From contig NC_068362.1 of assembly GCF_020536995.1 (NCBI RefSeq), positions 3,009,173 through 3,073,172 of the forward strand: a stretch of 64,000 bases of DNA, given 5' to 3'. Origin of the DNA: Dreissena polymorpha (Eukaryota > Mollusca > Bivalvia > Myida > Dreissenidae). The stretch's first letter is position 1. The number at the start of each line of letters is the position of its first letter. Shown here piece after piece: positions 22,461 through 34,531 of the stretch. The notes beneath the pieces were generated by a model that saw only the letters and a program-made list of their open reading frames with translations, was not told where the DNA came from and searched no databases. The position numbers were made by a program, and so were the translations under genes.

Positions 22461-25333
22461 CGAGCTTACATCAGGTGGCTCAGTTCCATGCATCAGCCAC
22501 TTTTGTGTAAAACAGAAATCATAATCATAGGCCGGTTGCTCCAATAATGTGAACACTGTGTCTGGTCATATGACTTGGGACTGTCATATTCCAACTGTAG
22601 CGTTTTCTTGCAGTCTTCTTGCATTACCAATCTTGTGTCCACTACACCAAGATCTATAGCAGCAGTTTCACACACCCCTCCGCAAGGCATAATCTCCTCA
22701 CTTTGTGCCAGTCTCGTTTGCAGTTGGTTAACGTCTTGTTCCATATTCTGGAAGTCATTGCCCTGCTTCTGCAGGTTCTCCTTCTCCAGTTTCATTTTGT
22801 TCTCATACTCCTTCAGTCTCGACTCCCCCTTAGCAATCGCCTTCGACTTCTCTGCTTTCAAACGCTTGAAGATTGCACGAGCTTTCGCCAACTGATTTGC
22901 ACGGGCTTTCTCCAACTGATTTGTTGAAGCTATCTTCAACTTTTCAATGCGTTCCTTCAGTAGAGTGTTCTCCTGACCGAGTGACTGTGCCCGTGACCTT
23001 AATCTTAAGATTTCTCCATCTTTTCTCTCCTTCTCTTCATGAACTTGCTGCTTCACCTCTGCAATGGCTATTTGTCTGTCTCCAACTTTTCAATGCGTTT
23101 CTTCAGCTGCGTGTTTTCCTGACCGAGTGACTGTGCCTGTGACCTCGACCTTAAGATTTCTCCATCTTTTCTCTCATTCTCTTCATGAACTTGCTGCTTC
23201 ATCTCTGCAATGGCTATCTGTCTGTCTGTATCTAACTGTTCTATCATCTCCCGTGCCTGGTGTATCTGCTGCTGTAACTTACTCTCGAGGGAACTCTGCA
23301 GTTTTGAAACTGGGCTTGCAGCTCCCTCAATTCTTGGTCAACGCGTGCTTTATCTGTGAGCATAGCCGCCAGCTGTTCTTTGCTCTCTTTCGGAAGTTCT
23401 ATAATCTCTACTTTGTCCTCTTCCGTCCATTCAAAAATAGAGGCAAACTTTCCGAACTTTGTCAGGAAAGCCTGCCAGCTCCCTTTGTCATCGTACGTAA
23501 ATGATTTTGGCAAAGATTGGAGCCCAGTGCTCCAGCTAGCAATAAATTGAGGGGCGCTGCGCCCCTCTAAAATTTGCCCACTTAAAAAGCGCCCCTCTAT
23601 TTTTCTGTCAAATGCCCTTTTGATCTCTAAATTCCTGTTTTCAGGCAGTATAAATCGCCAGAAACATCGACATGAATACACAGATAACACCCTTACATGA
23701 CTGCCTGGGGTGTATTAAGTCAACACATTGTTAACAAATAAGCCCCAAGGGCATGGTTTGTTATCAGATCACTAATTAGCCTTTTGTTGCAGACGATAGT
23801 AACATGCTGTGAAAGATTATCTCTGAGGTCACGCTTGGTTAGGCACAATCACACTGAATGAAATAAAACTCCGCACTTTTGATTTTTTTAAACTTCTGAA
23901 TTTCTTGCTGTATTTTTTTGTTTGGAAAAATAGTGAATTTTAAGTCAAAATACCTATTAACATTTGAAAATTAATCATCTTTTTTAAATGCGAATATGCG
24001 GTTATTTTTAAGTCCCAAATTACGGAATGGAAACATATTTGTGTTTGGATTTTATTTCTGAACTTTAAAACACTGTCTGTCCTCAATCATGATGAATTTT
24101 AAAATGAATAGGGGCAGACAGTTGTTATTTCAACAAATAAAGAACTTGTTTGGAAGGAGGATTTATCACTCTGCAAGTAAAATGTAATGTTGATATTGTC
24201 ATATATTTTCGCGACCTAACAAAACTGTCAACGTTGTTGACATTAGTTAAAATAACGTGTTGCGATATAAATATATCCTATTATTAACAATAACAATGTT
24301 TCATTTTAATCTCCAGACTGGATGCTACTTCATGGTGACATTGATCATTGTTTAGACTTTAAATTTGTCAATATAGATTTTCGTTTTAATAAATATTATT
24401 ATTGTGGACAAACATTGGCTCAAAGTTATTTAAAGCAACGAATTTAAGTAGTGACAGTCATAACGTTTTTTTGATCCAGTGAAACCCCTGAATTTATTTC
24501 ATATTTTCTACATTTCATTTTCTTCTAAAAGGCCACTGATGCTGAAACTGAAACCTGAAAGATTAACATGCAGTTCAATGATGATAGGTGATAAAAAAAC
24601 ATCAAAATTCCCCCCCCCCCCGCACACACTGTAAAGAAATATGATATCTATATATCTCTAATGCGTGTAAGTCGGATGCTAGCCCAAGTCTGTTAGGAAA
24701 TTGGCTACTAAGTTGTTTTCCTTAGCGCCAATGTAGATAGTAATATGTTTATTGTAATTTCATTACACAAAATGAGGAACAGCATACAATTGGTTAAGTC
24801 ATCCAATGTACTAGTGTTTGCAATTAATAAGTATATAGTATAACCAAAGTATATACTCAAGTATATGTATAACCAAATGCCCTATTTTCCAAAATTGCGC
24901 GTGAAATGTGCCCTTATTGGGGAAGCTTCCCTCTATTTTGAAAAGCTGGCTGCAGCACTGGAGCCTCACCCTCTGTTGCCCCACTCCTGCTCCCCCCATA
25001 TTGCCACCCATTGCCAGAGCAATATTTCTTCTTACGCCCTGTGCCCCTTCTCTGGCCTCAGGCCTCAAAGGCGTTTCATTCGTTGTAGCCCATTCTGGCA
25101 CCACCTGTGGCGTAGCCCCATATCCCTGCGGCATTGGCGGTATGGGCGAGTACATATAATTCCCTGGCCCTCCCATCCAACTTCCAAGCATCAGGGTAAT
25201 AATGACCTGGCTGCCAACTCCCAGGATACACTCCCGGATACATAGGCATGGGGTACCCTGGGTACAACTGCCCCCCACTTCGCACCTCGCTCTCCCATAT
25301 CGGGTCTATATCGACCGTAGGACTATAGGTATC
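22461..25333 (-). mobile_element. gag-like fossil of an LTR retroelement (Ty3/gypsy type)
   Basis: Reading on the minus strand, the region starts with a Pro/Gly/Tyr-rich segment and goes on to a gag-like core with the KGSWQAF and WTEEDK pattern seen in Ty3/gypsy gag proteins of invertebrates. It ends in a long Lys/Glu/Leu coiled coil with a duplicated segment of about 40 residues. No LTRs, protease, reverse transcriptase or integrase were found. The copy is broken in about two places besides an inserted DNA element (23525-24960), so it is a fossil of moderate age. A former host gene derived from gag is an alternative. Confidence 0.5.
23525..24960. mobile_element. hAT-like element inserted in the gag-like fossil
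   Basis: Ends CAGTGCTCCAGC and GCTGCAGCACTG, flanked by an exact GAGCC duplication (23520-23524 and 24961-24965). A GGGGCGCTGCGCCCC palindrome lies near the left end. It is 1,436 bp and no transposase was recognised. Confidence 0.75.
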
Positions 25334-25812
25334 CATTACAAGGAATAAAAACAAACTCAAAATGTGATCTTTGTTAATTTATTTTATTCCTTCACGTGTG
25401 AAAATGCTGAAATTGCAGTCCGAAATAAACAAAAACAAACATGCACAAAACTGCATGAAAACTACATTTAGATTCACATCGTACATCAAATCATTTCTGT
25501 CGTCAAATGTCATAACACCTATATACTGTTTGATTCCAATAATGTCGCTTTAATGGAATTACCATTTTTATTCATTTGATTCTTAATATTAAATCACCTA
25601 AACTTGTTTTATTAGTAGCACAGCCCCATTCATATTTTTATTTACAGCACTGCCCCTGGATTTTGTTCACTTCATTATGTCATTATGGATTTGTGTGACG
25701 TCATACGACCGACTTTCCCAGTTGTAATCTACATGCATAGGTCATTGGGTTTAGAACGTTCCATTTTATTTCTATTTTCTCTCTGATAGGCGTTTCTTGT
25801 TTGATTTAATTA
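25334..25812. other. no gene seen
   Basis: AT-rich sequence between the gag-like fossil and the next element. Confidence 0.4.
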
Positions 25813-27885
25813 CATGGTTCAAACAGAAATCTCAAACCTAAATTCAAGCACTTTTCAAGGACTTTTCAAGGCCAAATTTTCATTTTCAAGGCCGAGAACT
25901 GTACGTTAGTTTCCTTTAAAAACTGCATTTTCAAACCAGATTAACATAGTAAATATCGTTTTTTATTTGCTCAAACACATTACACTTATTCCACCATTAC
26001 TCATACATGTTATCCATCCTTAACTCAATGAGTCTCACATATGTACAGTACAGCCAACGCGGCACAAACATAATCCGCGGCTACGCCACGGCCAGATTAT
26101 TAGTATGCGGCCGCCGAATCGTGTGTTCACGCGGCGTATCGCCGTGGCAATCAGCATCGATCCGCGCAACGACGCAGAGTCTGTATTAACCTCGCGTAAT
26201 TTAGCGGAGTAAATCCGCCGCATACGTACGCGTCAGAGCGAGTGAAAAGATATCCACCTACATGTACATACATGTATGTGAATCGTAGAATTAATTACGC
26301 GCAACTGTTAATGTTTCGTTCGATTATCATTATTAAATTTGTAATCCGAAACACACTTCAGAATTTTAATGCTAACGCGACCTTTGGCAAATTCTAGCGT
26401 CAAATAAACAGTGCTAAAATATCCTTTGTTTCATAAAAAGCGCGCGAAAATTATGCAGACATGTAGAACATTGTTTGGAAAGTTTGGGTGAATTTTGTGT
26501 TGTATAAATACATGAACATCACGTCAAGCGTAAATCGCGTGTTCAGTTGAAAAAAAAGCCCCGATTAGACGTTAATTCATCATCTCTATGAATAGTAACA
26601 CATGCCAAAATGTATTTGATACTTAAGGAAATATCGAGAATGTTTGTGTATCGTAAATATTTACCAGCATTTGCTTTTAAACTGGAATATACAGAATTAT
26701 CGGGTAATTAGTAGCGATATTAACTGTATAATATGAACAAAATCAAACGTGTTTACATACACATATTCAAACAATAGTTATAATAAGCTGATAATTAACA
26801 AAACAACAAATACGTCGTCACCGTCTTGATTATTGATGTGGCTTCAAACTGCTAATTTTCTCAGCTTAAATATAATAGCAAAATCAACATGCAATTAATT
26901 TATAAATCCACCATATGCTGGAGCCTTGACCACTTGTATGTGCAAAAACATAATTATGTGACATTGTTTATGTGTGAAATACATACACTACGGGCGGGAA
27001 ACAAACTTAATTGGCCAGACACATTAACTATGTTTACATGTATATGCTAATACAATCCGCGCACAATACATTTATTATAATTTTAATTATTATTCTAATT
27101 GTTCTTTCAAAATTTGTTAACTACATGTAACTAAAAAATTTAAAAAGATTTTTTATTTCATGATGCGCATCGACTCGGCATCATGTCGCGGATCGCGGCA
27201 TGCCTCGGCGGACAGATGCGAAGTTTCGCGGCGAAATGCGACTTGCCGCCGCCTACTGACGCGGCATCCACTTGTTTCCCTTGCCGCCGCGGATCGCGAA
27301 ATACGTTTGTTCCGCATTGGCTGTACTGTATTTACTTTTAAAAGTTATTACAAACAAACACATTGTCTCTTTCTATGCTCACATCAAACAGACTAGTTCA
27401 TTACATTTGAACAGCAGTCAGTTACTATAACATTTTGTCTTTAACAGAATTGATTTCCTTTTCCAGTTCTTCCAGCTCTCTCCTCTTATTCAGTTAACCA
27501 CCCTGGTTTGAAACGACACTTCCCCATCCCTGCGTTTTCACTAGCAAAAATTGATCACAATGGAGAATCTCTGACGTAGTACACATAATCTGTGACATGT
27601 ACACAACGTTTCGTACTAAATAGTGTACGAAACTTATATTTCGTATTCAACTTTTTTTGCGCAAAGGAATTTATGATAAATTTTCATAATATTTCCCTTA
27701 AGAACGATTTAAGTAAAATAATTAAAGCCATGATAAAAGTAATTTGAGCATAAATAAACATTTTCAAGGCTTTTTTACATGAAATAAGCACTTTTCAAGC
27801 ACTTTTTCAAGGCCAACCTTTGTTCAAGGGCTTTTCAAGCCTTGGACTCGTTTTCAAGCACTTTTCAAGCCCTGTGCGAACCCTG
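25813..27885. mobile_element. hAT-like element with CTTTTCAAG-rich ends
   Basis: Left end CATGGTTCAAACAG and right end CTGTGCGAACCCTG are imperfect inverted repeats. An exact AATTA duplication flanks them (25808-25812 and 27886-27890). Subterminal regions on both sides hold repeated AAGCACTTTTCAAGG blocks. It contains a younger TA-flanked element at 26044-27330. Confidence 0.7.
26044..27330. mobile_element. TA-flanked inverted-repeat element with GC-rich ends
   Basis: Terminal repeats TACAGTACAGCCAACGCGG and CCGCATTGGCTGTACTGTA. The outer 150-200 bp on each side are strikingly rich in GCGG and CCGC motifs, while the middle is AT-rich. CAG/CTG termini inside a TA pair suggest a Tc1/mariner-type non-autonomous element. 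Open frames in the GC-rich ends are not gene-like. Confidence 0.7.
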
Positions 27886-28101
27886 AATTATTATTATTTT
27901 ATTTTTTAGCAGTCACATAAACAACCAAGCAATGTAATATGGAATTTTTACACCCATTATTGCTGCTTCTTCCTGTATTTGCGCGATAATTATCTTTATT
28001 ATTGTTTAATTTGAGTTACAATGCTATGACGTTAAATTTTATCTACACTTAAATGTATTATGAATATTGCTGGGCCAAGTGTGAGGTTGAGCGCTCTATA
28101 A

Positions 28102-28982
28102 CAGGGTTCGACACTAAGGCACGTCCGACAGACATTGTCTAGTAAGATCGGTGGTCGGGCTAGTAAAACTGTGGGCTAGCTTGTCCGACTGGTCGTACAT
28201 AAAAAATCTATACTGATTCATATAACTATAGCTAACTGAAAACCTTTTTCTCTTAATGTGTAAAATAACTCTCGTATCCGTTATATACATCAGAACAAAA
28301 CTAGCGTATATAAATAAACGCGGAGCATTCACATGATTCATCGCTATTTTTAGACGCGAAGGAGAGCTTCCCGAAGAAATTGCTTGTTTCCATTGGTCAA
28401 GTTGTCATGAATATTAATGATTTTCTGCAGTTTCTTAGAACTTAACATCATGTTTTTACGACTTTTATCGACAATCGGTATCATCAATGTAAACATTTTG
28501 GCGTAGCAGAAGAGAAAATGTTATTTAAAGAATGGCTTTTTTCAAGATTGGATTTTCGTCCAACAAATAAGTTAATAAAGAAGAATCCGATGGTAAAACT
28601 GACACAGATTATGATTGAAAAAGGGCCTTGGAGCTGTGGTAGCATGGAGCACAGCGGTCAAGAAGGCCAGAATTTGATGACGTTGAATAAATGTCACCTG
28701 CTGTACAGACATCATTTGTTTAACTGGTGATAAACAGTGAAATTATAACAAACAATTTATGTTGTTAAATAGTTTTATTTTATTTTTTACTTTGTGCATC
28801 AAAATAACTTTCTTGTGTTCACTAATTATTTACTGATAAAACCTGATTAAACAGTTACACGACACAATTGTATTTATTTGCTATGTAATGTATGGTCTAG
28901 TAGACATGAGATTCGGGCTAGTACATTTTAAGAGGAGCTGGTCCGATGGTCTGGCTGCAAAAAATGTTAATGTCGAACCCTG
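28102..28982. mobile_element. hAT-like element with CAGGGTTCGACA ends
   Basis: Ends CAGGGTTCGACA and TGTCGAACCCTG, flanked by an exact TATAA duplication (28097-28101 and 28983-28987). Subterminal GGGCTAGTA and CTAGTA motifs occur on both sides. It holds a 70-residue frame (28518-28730) that I do not recognise. Confidence 0.8.
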
Positions 28983-29309
28983 TATAACCAGGTTTAAACC
29001 CCCAATGTGTTGCATTGACCGTTCCAAGGCGGTGACCCCAGCTTTATTCTTATTTGTGTTTATGTTGTTTTGTATTGTGCTGTATTGTGCTGTTTTGTTC
29101 TGTTTCGGCAATCGGTCACTTGCCATAAATAAAGGACCAACTAATTGTTTGAAATAAGATTTCAATACTGCTCCAGCAGCTGGAGTTTCACTTCTTTATA
29201 TTGAAATGGATGCTTTATTTATTTTTTGAAAATGCCGAGGTTTCGATGCAGAATAATCACATAAGATAATCTGCAGTACTGAGTGAAGTCTCAAAAAATA
29301 GTCAAAACA

Positions 29310-29341
29310 TCATTTAGTGAGTACAATCACTAAATGAAAAA
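29310..29341. repeat. palindromic array, left fragment
   Basis: A single perfect hairpin, CATTTAGTGA, 6-bp loop, TCACTAAATG. It is the outlying piece of the array at 31731-32150. Confidence 0.6.
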
Positions 29342-29405
29342 AAAATATGTCAGGGATTCAAAATATCATGCAGTGATGTCAATAGCATTGGTTGAAACAA
29401 AAGAT

Positions 29406-31729
29406 AACAAGAGCACCGCCTTGCGACTGCAGACCGCTCATCTATTTTCTTTTTAAAGGTGAAGGGACTCTCATTTTCCATCACAAAGGAGGGAGGGGTG
29501 GAGTGAAGAGGGTAGTATAGTGTGGGGGTGCCGACATTTATTACATTTTCTTCTACAAATGCGAAAAAAATGCAAAAATAAAAATTCGGGGGGGGGGGGG
29601 GAGGGGGGGATTCTTGGGTGCGATGGTTGGACGGTATTTCAAACATTAATATAAATAAATATTTGTGTTTTTTAACTGTTTCAAAAAAAAAAAGTTGGGG
29701 GGGGGGGTATAATGCAGGCTTTTTCCGCCCTATGCCACGGGTCCGAAATTCGGCCCCATTCCCAATGCAAATCTGGTTGTTTTTTTCCCAATTAAAAAAA
29801 AAATTCCCAATTCCAAAAAAAAAAAAAAAAAAAAAATTTTTTTTTTTTTTTTTTTTTTACCTTAAAATATTTAGAAATAGAAAATACAAAGTGTTGCATA
29901 ATTAAGTTATCTGTTGCCTTGAATTTGTTTTAAAAACTGTAAAATATGTTTATGATAATTTAAGACTTTCCCATTTTCCTCAAAATCCGGCGCTTCGCAC
30001 GATTTTTTCAGGCCTTTTCCCCAAATTCAGATTCAAAAACTGCACTTATCTCACATGTTCATAATACTTTGTAAAATTTTAATAATAAGTTATCAAAAAA
30101 AATGTTATTTACCAGTTAACGGCTTCTTTGAAATATAACAAATACTATTTATATGCAATAATTTTTCCCAATTGAGCCAATATTGCGAATAATTTTTTTC
30201 CCAAAATGGGGGTTTTCACGACGCGAAATTCCCAAAATTCCAGTGTGGCGTATTCCCAAAATGGAGCAGAAAAAGCCTGTAATGTGAGGGTGTGGTGGTA
30301 ATTTGTGAGATGATCTTAAAATAAAAAAAAAAAAAAAATAAATTAGGGGGGGGGGGGGGGATTCTTGGGTGTGATGGTTGGACGGTATTTCAAACCTAAA
30401 ATAATAAACATAAATATTTGTGTTTTTTTAACCGTTTCAAAAAAAAAATGGGGGTGTGGTGGGGGGGGGGTATAGTGTGAGGGTGTGGTGGTCATTTGTG
30501 AGATGATCTTAAAAAAAAAAAAATGGGGGGGGGAGGGCACGGGGGATGGTTTGGGTGGAGTCTATTGTGGTATGTCAGCTAAGAGTAGTTTTGTCAAAGT
30601 ATCAATCAAATCTAATCATAACTAAAGAAGTTATGGCAATTTTAGCAAAATTTAATAATTTGACCTTGAGAGTAAAGGTCATTCAAAGGTCAAGGTAAAA
30701 TTCAACTTGCCAGATACAGTAACCTCATGATAGCATGAAAGTATTTGAAGTTTGAAAGCAATAGCCTTGATACTTAAGAAGTAAAGTGGATCGAAACACA
30801 AAATTTAACCATAAATTCAAAGTTACTATGTCAAAAAAGGGCCATAATTCCGTAAAAATGACAACCAGAGTTATGCATATTGTCCTTTTACTGTACCCTT
30901 ATGATAGTTTGCGAGTGTTCCAAGTATGAAAGCAATATCTATGATACTTTAGTGGTAAAGTGGACCAAAACACAAAACTTAACCAAATGTTAAATTTTCC
31001 GAGTATAAAGGGCCCATAATTCCGTCCAAATGCCAATCAGAGTTACATAACTTTGCCTGCACAGTCCCCTTATGATAGTTAATAAGTGTTGCAAGTATGA
31101 AAGCAATATCTTTGATACTGTAGGAATAAAGTGGACCTAAACACAAAACTTAACCAAATTTTCAATTTTCTAAGTATAAAAGGGCACATAATTCTGTCAA
31201 AATGCTAGTCAGAGTTACATTACTTTGCCTGCACAGTCCCCTTATGACAGTAAGTGTTGCAAGTATGAAAGCAATAGCTTTGATACTTAAGGAATAAAAT
31301 GGACCTAAACACAAAACTTAACCAAAATTTTCAATTTTCTAAGTATAAAAAGGGCACATTATTCTGTCAAAATGCATGCCAGAGTTATCTAACTTTGCCT
31401 GCCCAGTCCCCTCATGATAGTAAGTAAGTGTACCAAGTTTGAATGCAATAGCATTGATACTTTCTGAGAAAAGTGGACCTAAATGCAAAACTTAACCAAA
31501 ATTTTCTAAGTATAAAAAGGGCACATAATTCTGTCAAAATGCATGCCAGAGTTATCTAACTTTGCCTGCCCAGTCCCCTCATGATAGTAAGTAAGTGTAC
31601 CAAGTTTGAATGCAATAGCATTGATACTTTCTGAGAAAAGTGGACCTAAACGCAAAACTTAACCGGACGCCGACGCCGACGTGATGAAAATAGCTCATAA
31701 TTTTTTTTCAAAAAATAGATGAGCTAAAA
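29406..31729 (+). repeat. G-rich, internally repeated element, copy B
   Basis: Same structure and orientation as 1513-3372: AACAAGAGCACCGCC start, G and A homopolymer blocks, several tandem units of about 165-172 bp, GACGCC repeat, and AAAAATAGATGAGCT end. It differs by holding an inserted element at 29715-30279. Confidence 0.8.
29715..30279. mobile_element. small hAT-like element nested in the G-rich repeat
   Basis: Ends CAGGCTTTTTCCGCCC and GGAGCAGAAAAAGCCTG, flanked by an exact TAATG duplication (29710-29714 and 30280-30284). A central A/T homopolymer tract separates halves rich in TTCCCAA, similar in style to the elements at 4071 and 6585. Confidence 0.8.
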
Positions 31730-31730
31730 A

Positions 31731-32150
31731 TGTCATTTAGTGAAACGAATCACTAAATGTAAAAATAACACAGCGCGAAGATATCACCGAGTGAAAATAT
31801 CGCCAAATGGACCAAACAATAATCAAGGTATCAATTAGTGAACACAATCACTAAATGGATATAATATCACCGAGTGAGATTATCACTAAGTGAAACAATA
31901 AAATCAAAGTGTCATTAAGTGAACACAATCACTAAATGAAAAAGAAATCACCGAGTGAAGATATCACCTAGTGATGCAAATGTCACCAAGTGAACAAAAT
32001 TCAATCAGTGAAACAAAATTCACCAAGTGAAATAAATCACGCAATGGAACAAAATATCACCAGGTGACAACAACAATCACAAAGTGAAAATATCACCAAG
32101 TGGACAATAAATAATCAAAATATCATTTGGTGAATACAATCACTAAATGA
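31731..32150. repeat. array of palindromic TCAC/GTGA motifs
   Basis: At least four hairpins of the type CATTTAGTGA, 6-bp loop, TCACTAAATG recur at about 31733, 31831, 31911 and 32131. Between them are many ATCACCAAGTGAAA-like blocks, each a short palindrome. The array resumes at 38238, after the inserted element at 32160-38228. Confidence 0.85.
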
Positions 32151-33106
32151 AAAAGATACGGGTTATGGAGGTTTCGGTAAATGACAAGTTCGGTAAATTG
32201 ATTTATATAGTAAATGCCGTGGAGGTTTCGGTAAATTGGTCTTAATAGGGATTATCGCACCTTTTGTCGATAAGCGTGTACATTAATTGAGTTGTTTGGC
32301 ACTAATTAAATTATCTGTTTAAATGTACGGAGTTGATTTTATCAATTTGATAAGATAGTGATCATCACAGCAGCTTGCTATTACACAGTGTATTCATTCT
32401 GCTGGAGTTGTGTTAGATGTCATTTTTATCAGTTTGCCATTATGAGTATCTCTTCGTTTAACTCAACGTTCAATGGCACGCGCATTTAACATAATTATAA
32501 AACATAACGCGTATCATTATATTACTTTTTATTAATTACGTACACGTATTAGATTTTATATATTGTTTTTTTCTTGTGTTTTTCTCAACCAGACAGAAAT
32601 AATATAACATGTAATATAAAATTCACCATTTGGCTCTTACAAGAGGTGGCCTCAACGTGGCAAGAGCTTTGGTTTCATATTCATTATGTTGGCAAACTAC
32701 CGTACATTCGCGGCCATAAGTCTACCTCGGCCATAAGTCGAGGGGTATAATGTGGCTAGAAAAACTTGGTTTTTTGCCTTGACTCTGCCATAAGTCGGGG
32801 GGGTAAATTTCCTCAATATCTCAGACTTGTTTAAGTGACGTTTTAGTCATGGTTCTGAGGGCTTTTGCACTGGCAGTAGACATTTTTGGGGATATTAATA
32901 ATATGAATATATTTAAAACAAAACATTCAACGTTTGAATTATTTAGTATCACAAAAATATATTTTATTGTTTAAAATCATAATAACATATCTTTGATTAT
33001 TTCGAACTTAATATATATTTCACAAATCAAAATTAGTTTCCCATTTAACGTAATAACTTTCAGCGATTATATTATGAGCAGATATTTTTGTATTCAAATG
33101 TTAGTG

Positions 33107-33307
33107 CTATTGATGTGAAAATTCGTTAAAATCTTGAACGCAGAAATTCATTATATGGTCAAAATAATTGTAACTTGCTCTCAAATAATCAAAAACGCTT
33201 TCGCCATTATGCATGAAACACGTGAATTTACCAACACTCGCATCGCTCGCTATTCGACTGTTGTATACATATTCGTAAAACACGAGATACCCGAGGAATA
33301 TTTTCTG
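33107..33307 (-). pseudogene. LINE endonuclease fragment, second copy
   Basis: Encodes the same 67 residues as 548-751 with very few changes. It lies at the homologous position in copy B, next to the 33364 insertion point. Confidence 0.55.
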
Positions 33308-34531
33308 CATTCTGGAAAACGTCTTATCAAATAATACTAAGCAGCTAATCGAAAGTAATTGTGTTAGCAACCCCAGCAGCTGAGAGGCTTATCAGCTGAT
33401 AACAGGAGAAAACCAATAAAATATAACACCACTTCAACTAAAATCGGTCTTTCTCATACGTTTTTAAAGATATGATAATCATTCAAAGTTAGTTAAACAG
33501 GTAATAAAATTACCTTTCACATGATATAAATATTACTGTGATGTTTATTTATAACGATTTTATATAGCCTGTTAATTAACAGGCATATATGCATTTGTTG
33601 AGTACCGCTGTTTATCACGCTTTGTGCGCGCATGCTGTGACGGGCATCTGTTTTCATTCAATTTGCGACTTACTTGCATCTGTTACACATTGTTGTTTAC
33701 AAGCTAATTTTATAGACCAATGAACGAGCTTTATGCAGGTGTTTGTAAAATTAATGTGTGACCTTCCTATGCAGAGAAAATAAGTCCCAAAGTTAATCGC
33801 AAATTGTCGAAAATCTCTTCAGAAAATCGAAAAATTACAAATATATTTTTAAACTAGACATTCTAAACTTTCTTTTGATACCAAAAATAATATTCGCAAA
33901 CGATTTTTAGCGTGTCGCATTTATCTTTGAAAACGCGTCTTTATACAAAAATCCAGACGCGTCGGAGGTCATTATACGCCGCCATTTTGGGCCCCCATTT
34001 TGGTTCACTGTCAACTCGCTAAGTAGCAAACCGAAATAAGTTTTACGTTCGATAAATAGATGTTTGAAGCGTTATGATCGAATAAAAAATCAATTGGTAA
34101 GTAAACATACAATTGAATTATTGCATTTTGTATACAAAATCTTAATGTGTTTATTATAAATAGCTTTAAATAAAAAATGAAAGTACATTCGTCACCATTG
34201 ACACCATTCCATTTTTCGCTCATTGTCTTTTAATCGTTGCAGTCGAACGGAATATAGAAAAAAACAATCAGTCAAATATATTGTGGTATTTTTCGTAAAT
34301 TCTAGTCATAAAATTAATACGTCTAATTTATTTTTGATAATTTATGTGAACATGACGATGTTCTGATGTAAAAACCAATATAGCAAATTATTCGCGATAT
34401 CGTTCGTACCAAAAATTGGCAAAATGTTTCTTACTGTTAACTAGCAAAACTATGATTACATTTACGTTGTTAGTTGCCCTAAAAATTCTTAATCAGGTGT
34501 GTAATTTGTTTATCATTTAATTTTAGATGTC

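Noticed and set aside
26007-26223. Arg-rich frames in the GC-rich element ends
   Set aside because: They are produced by CGCGG-type terminal repeats of the element at 26044-27330.
28102-28120. tRNA-type B box in GGGTTCGAC
   Set aside because: It lies in a terminal inverted repeat of a hAT-like element, with no A box at the right distance.
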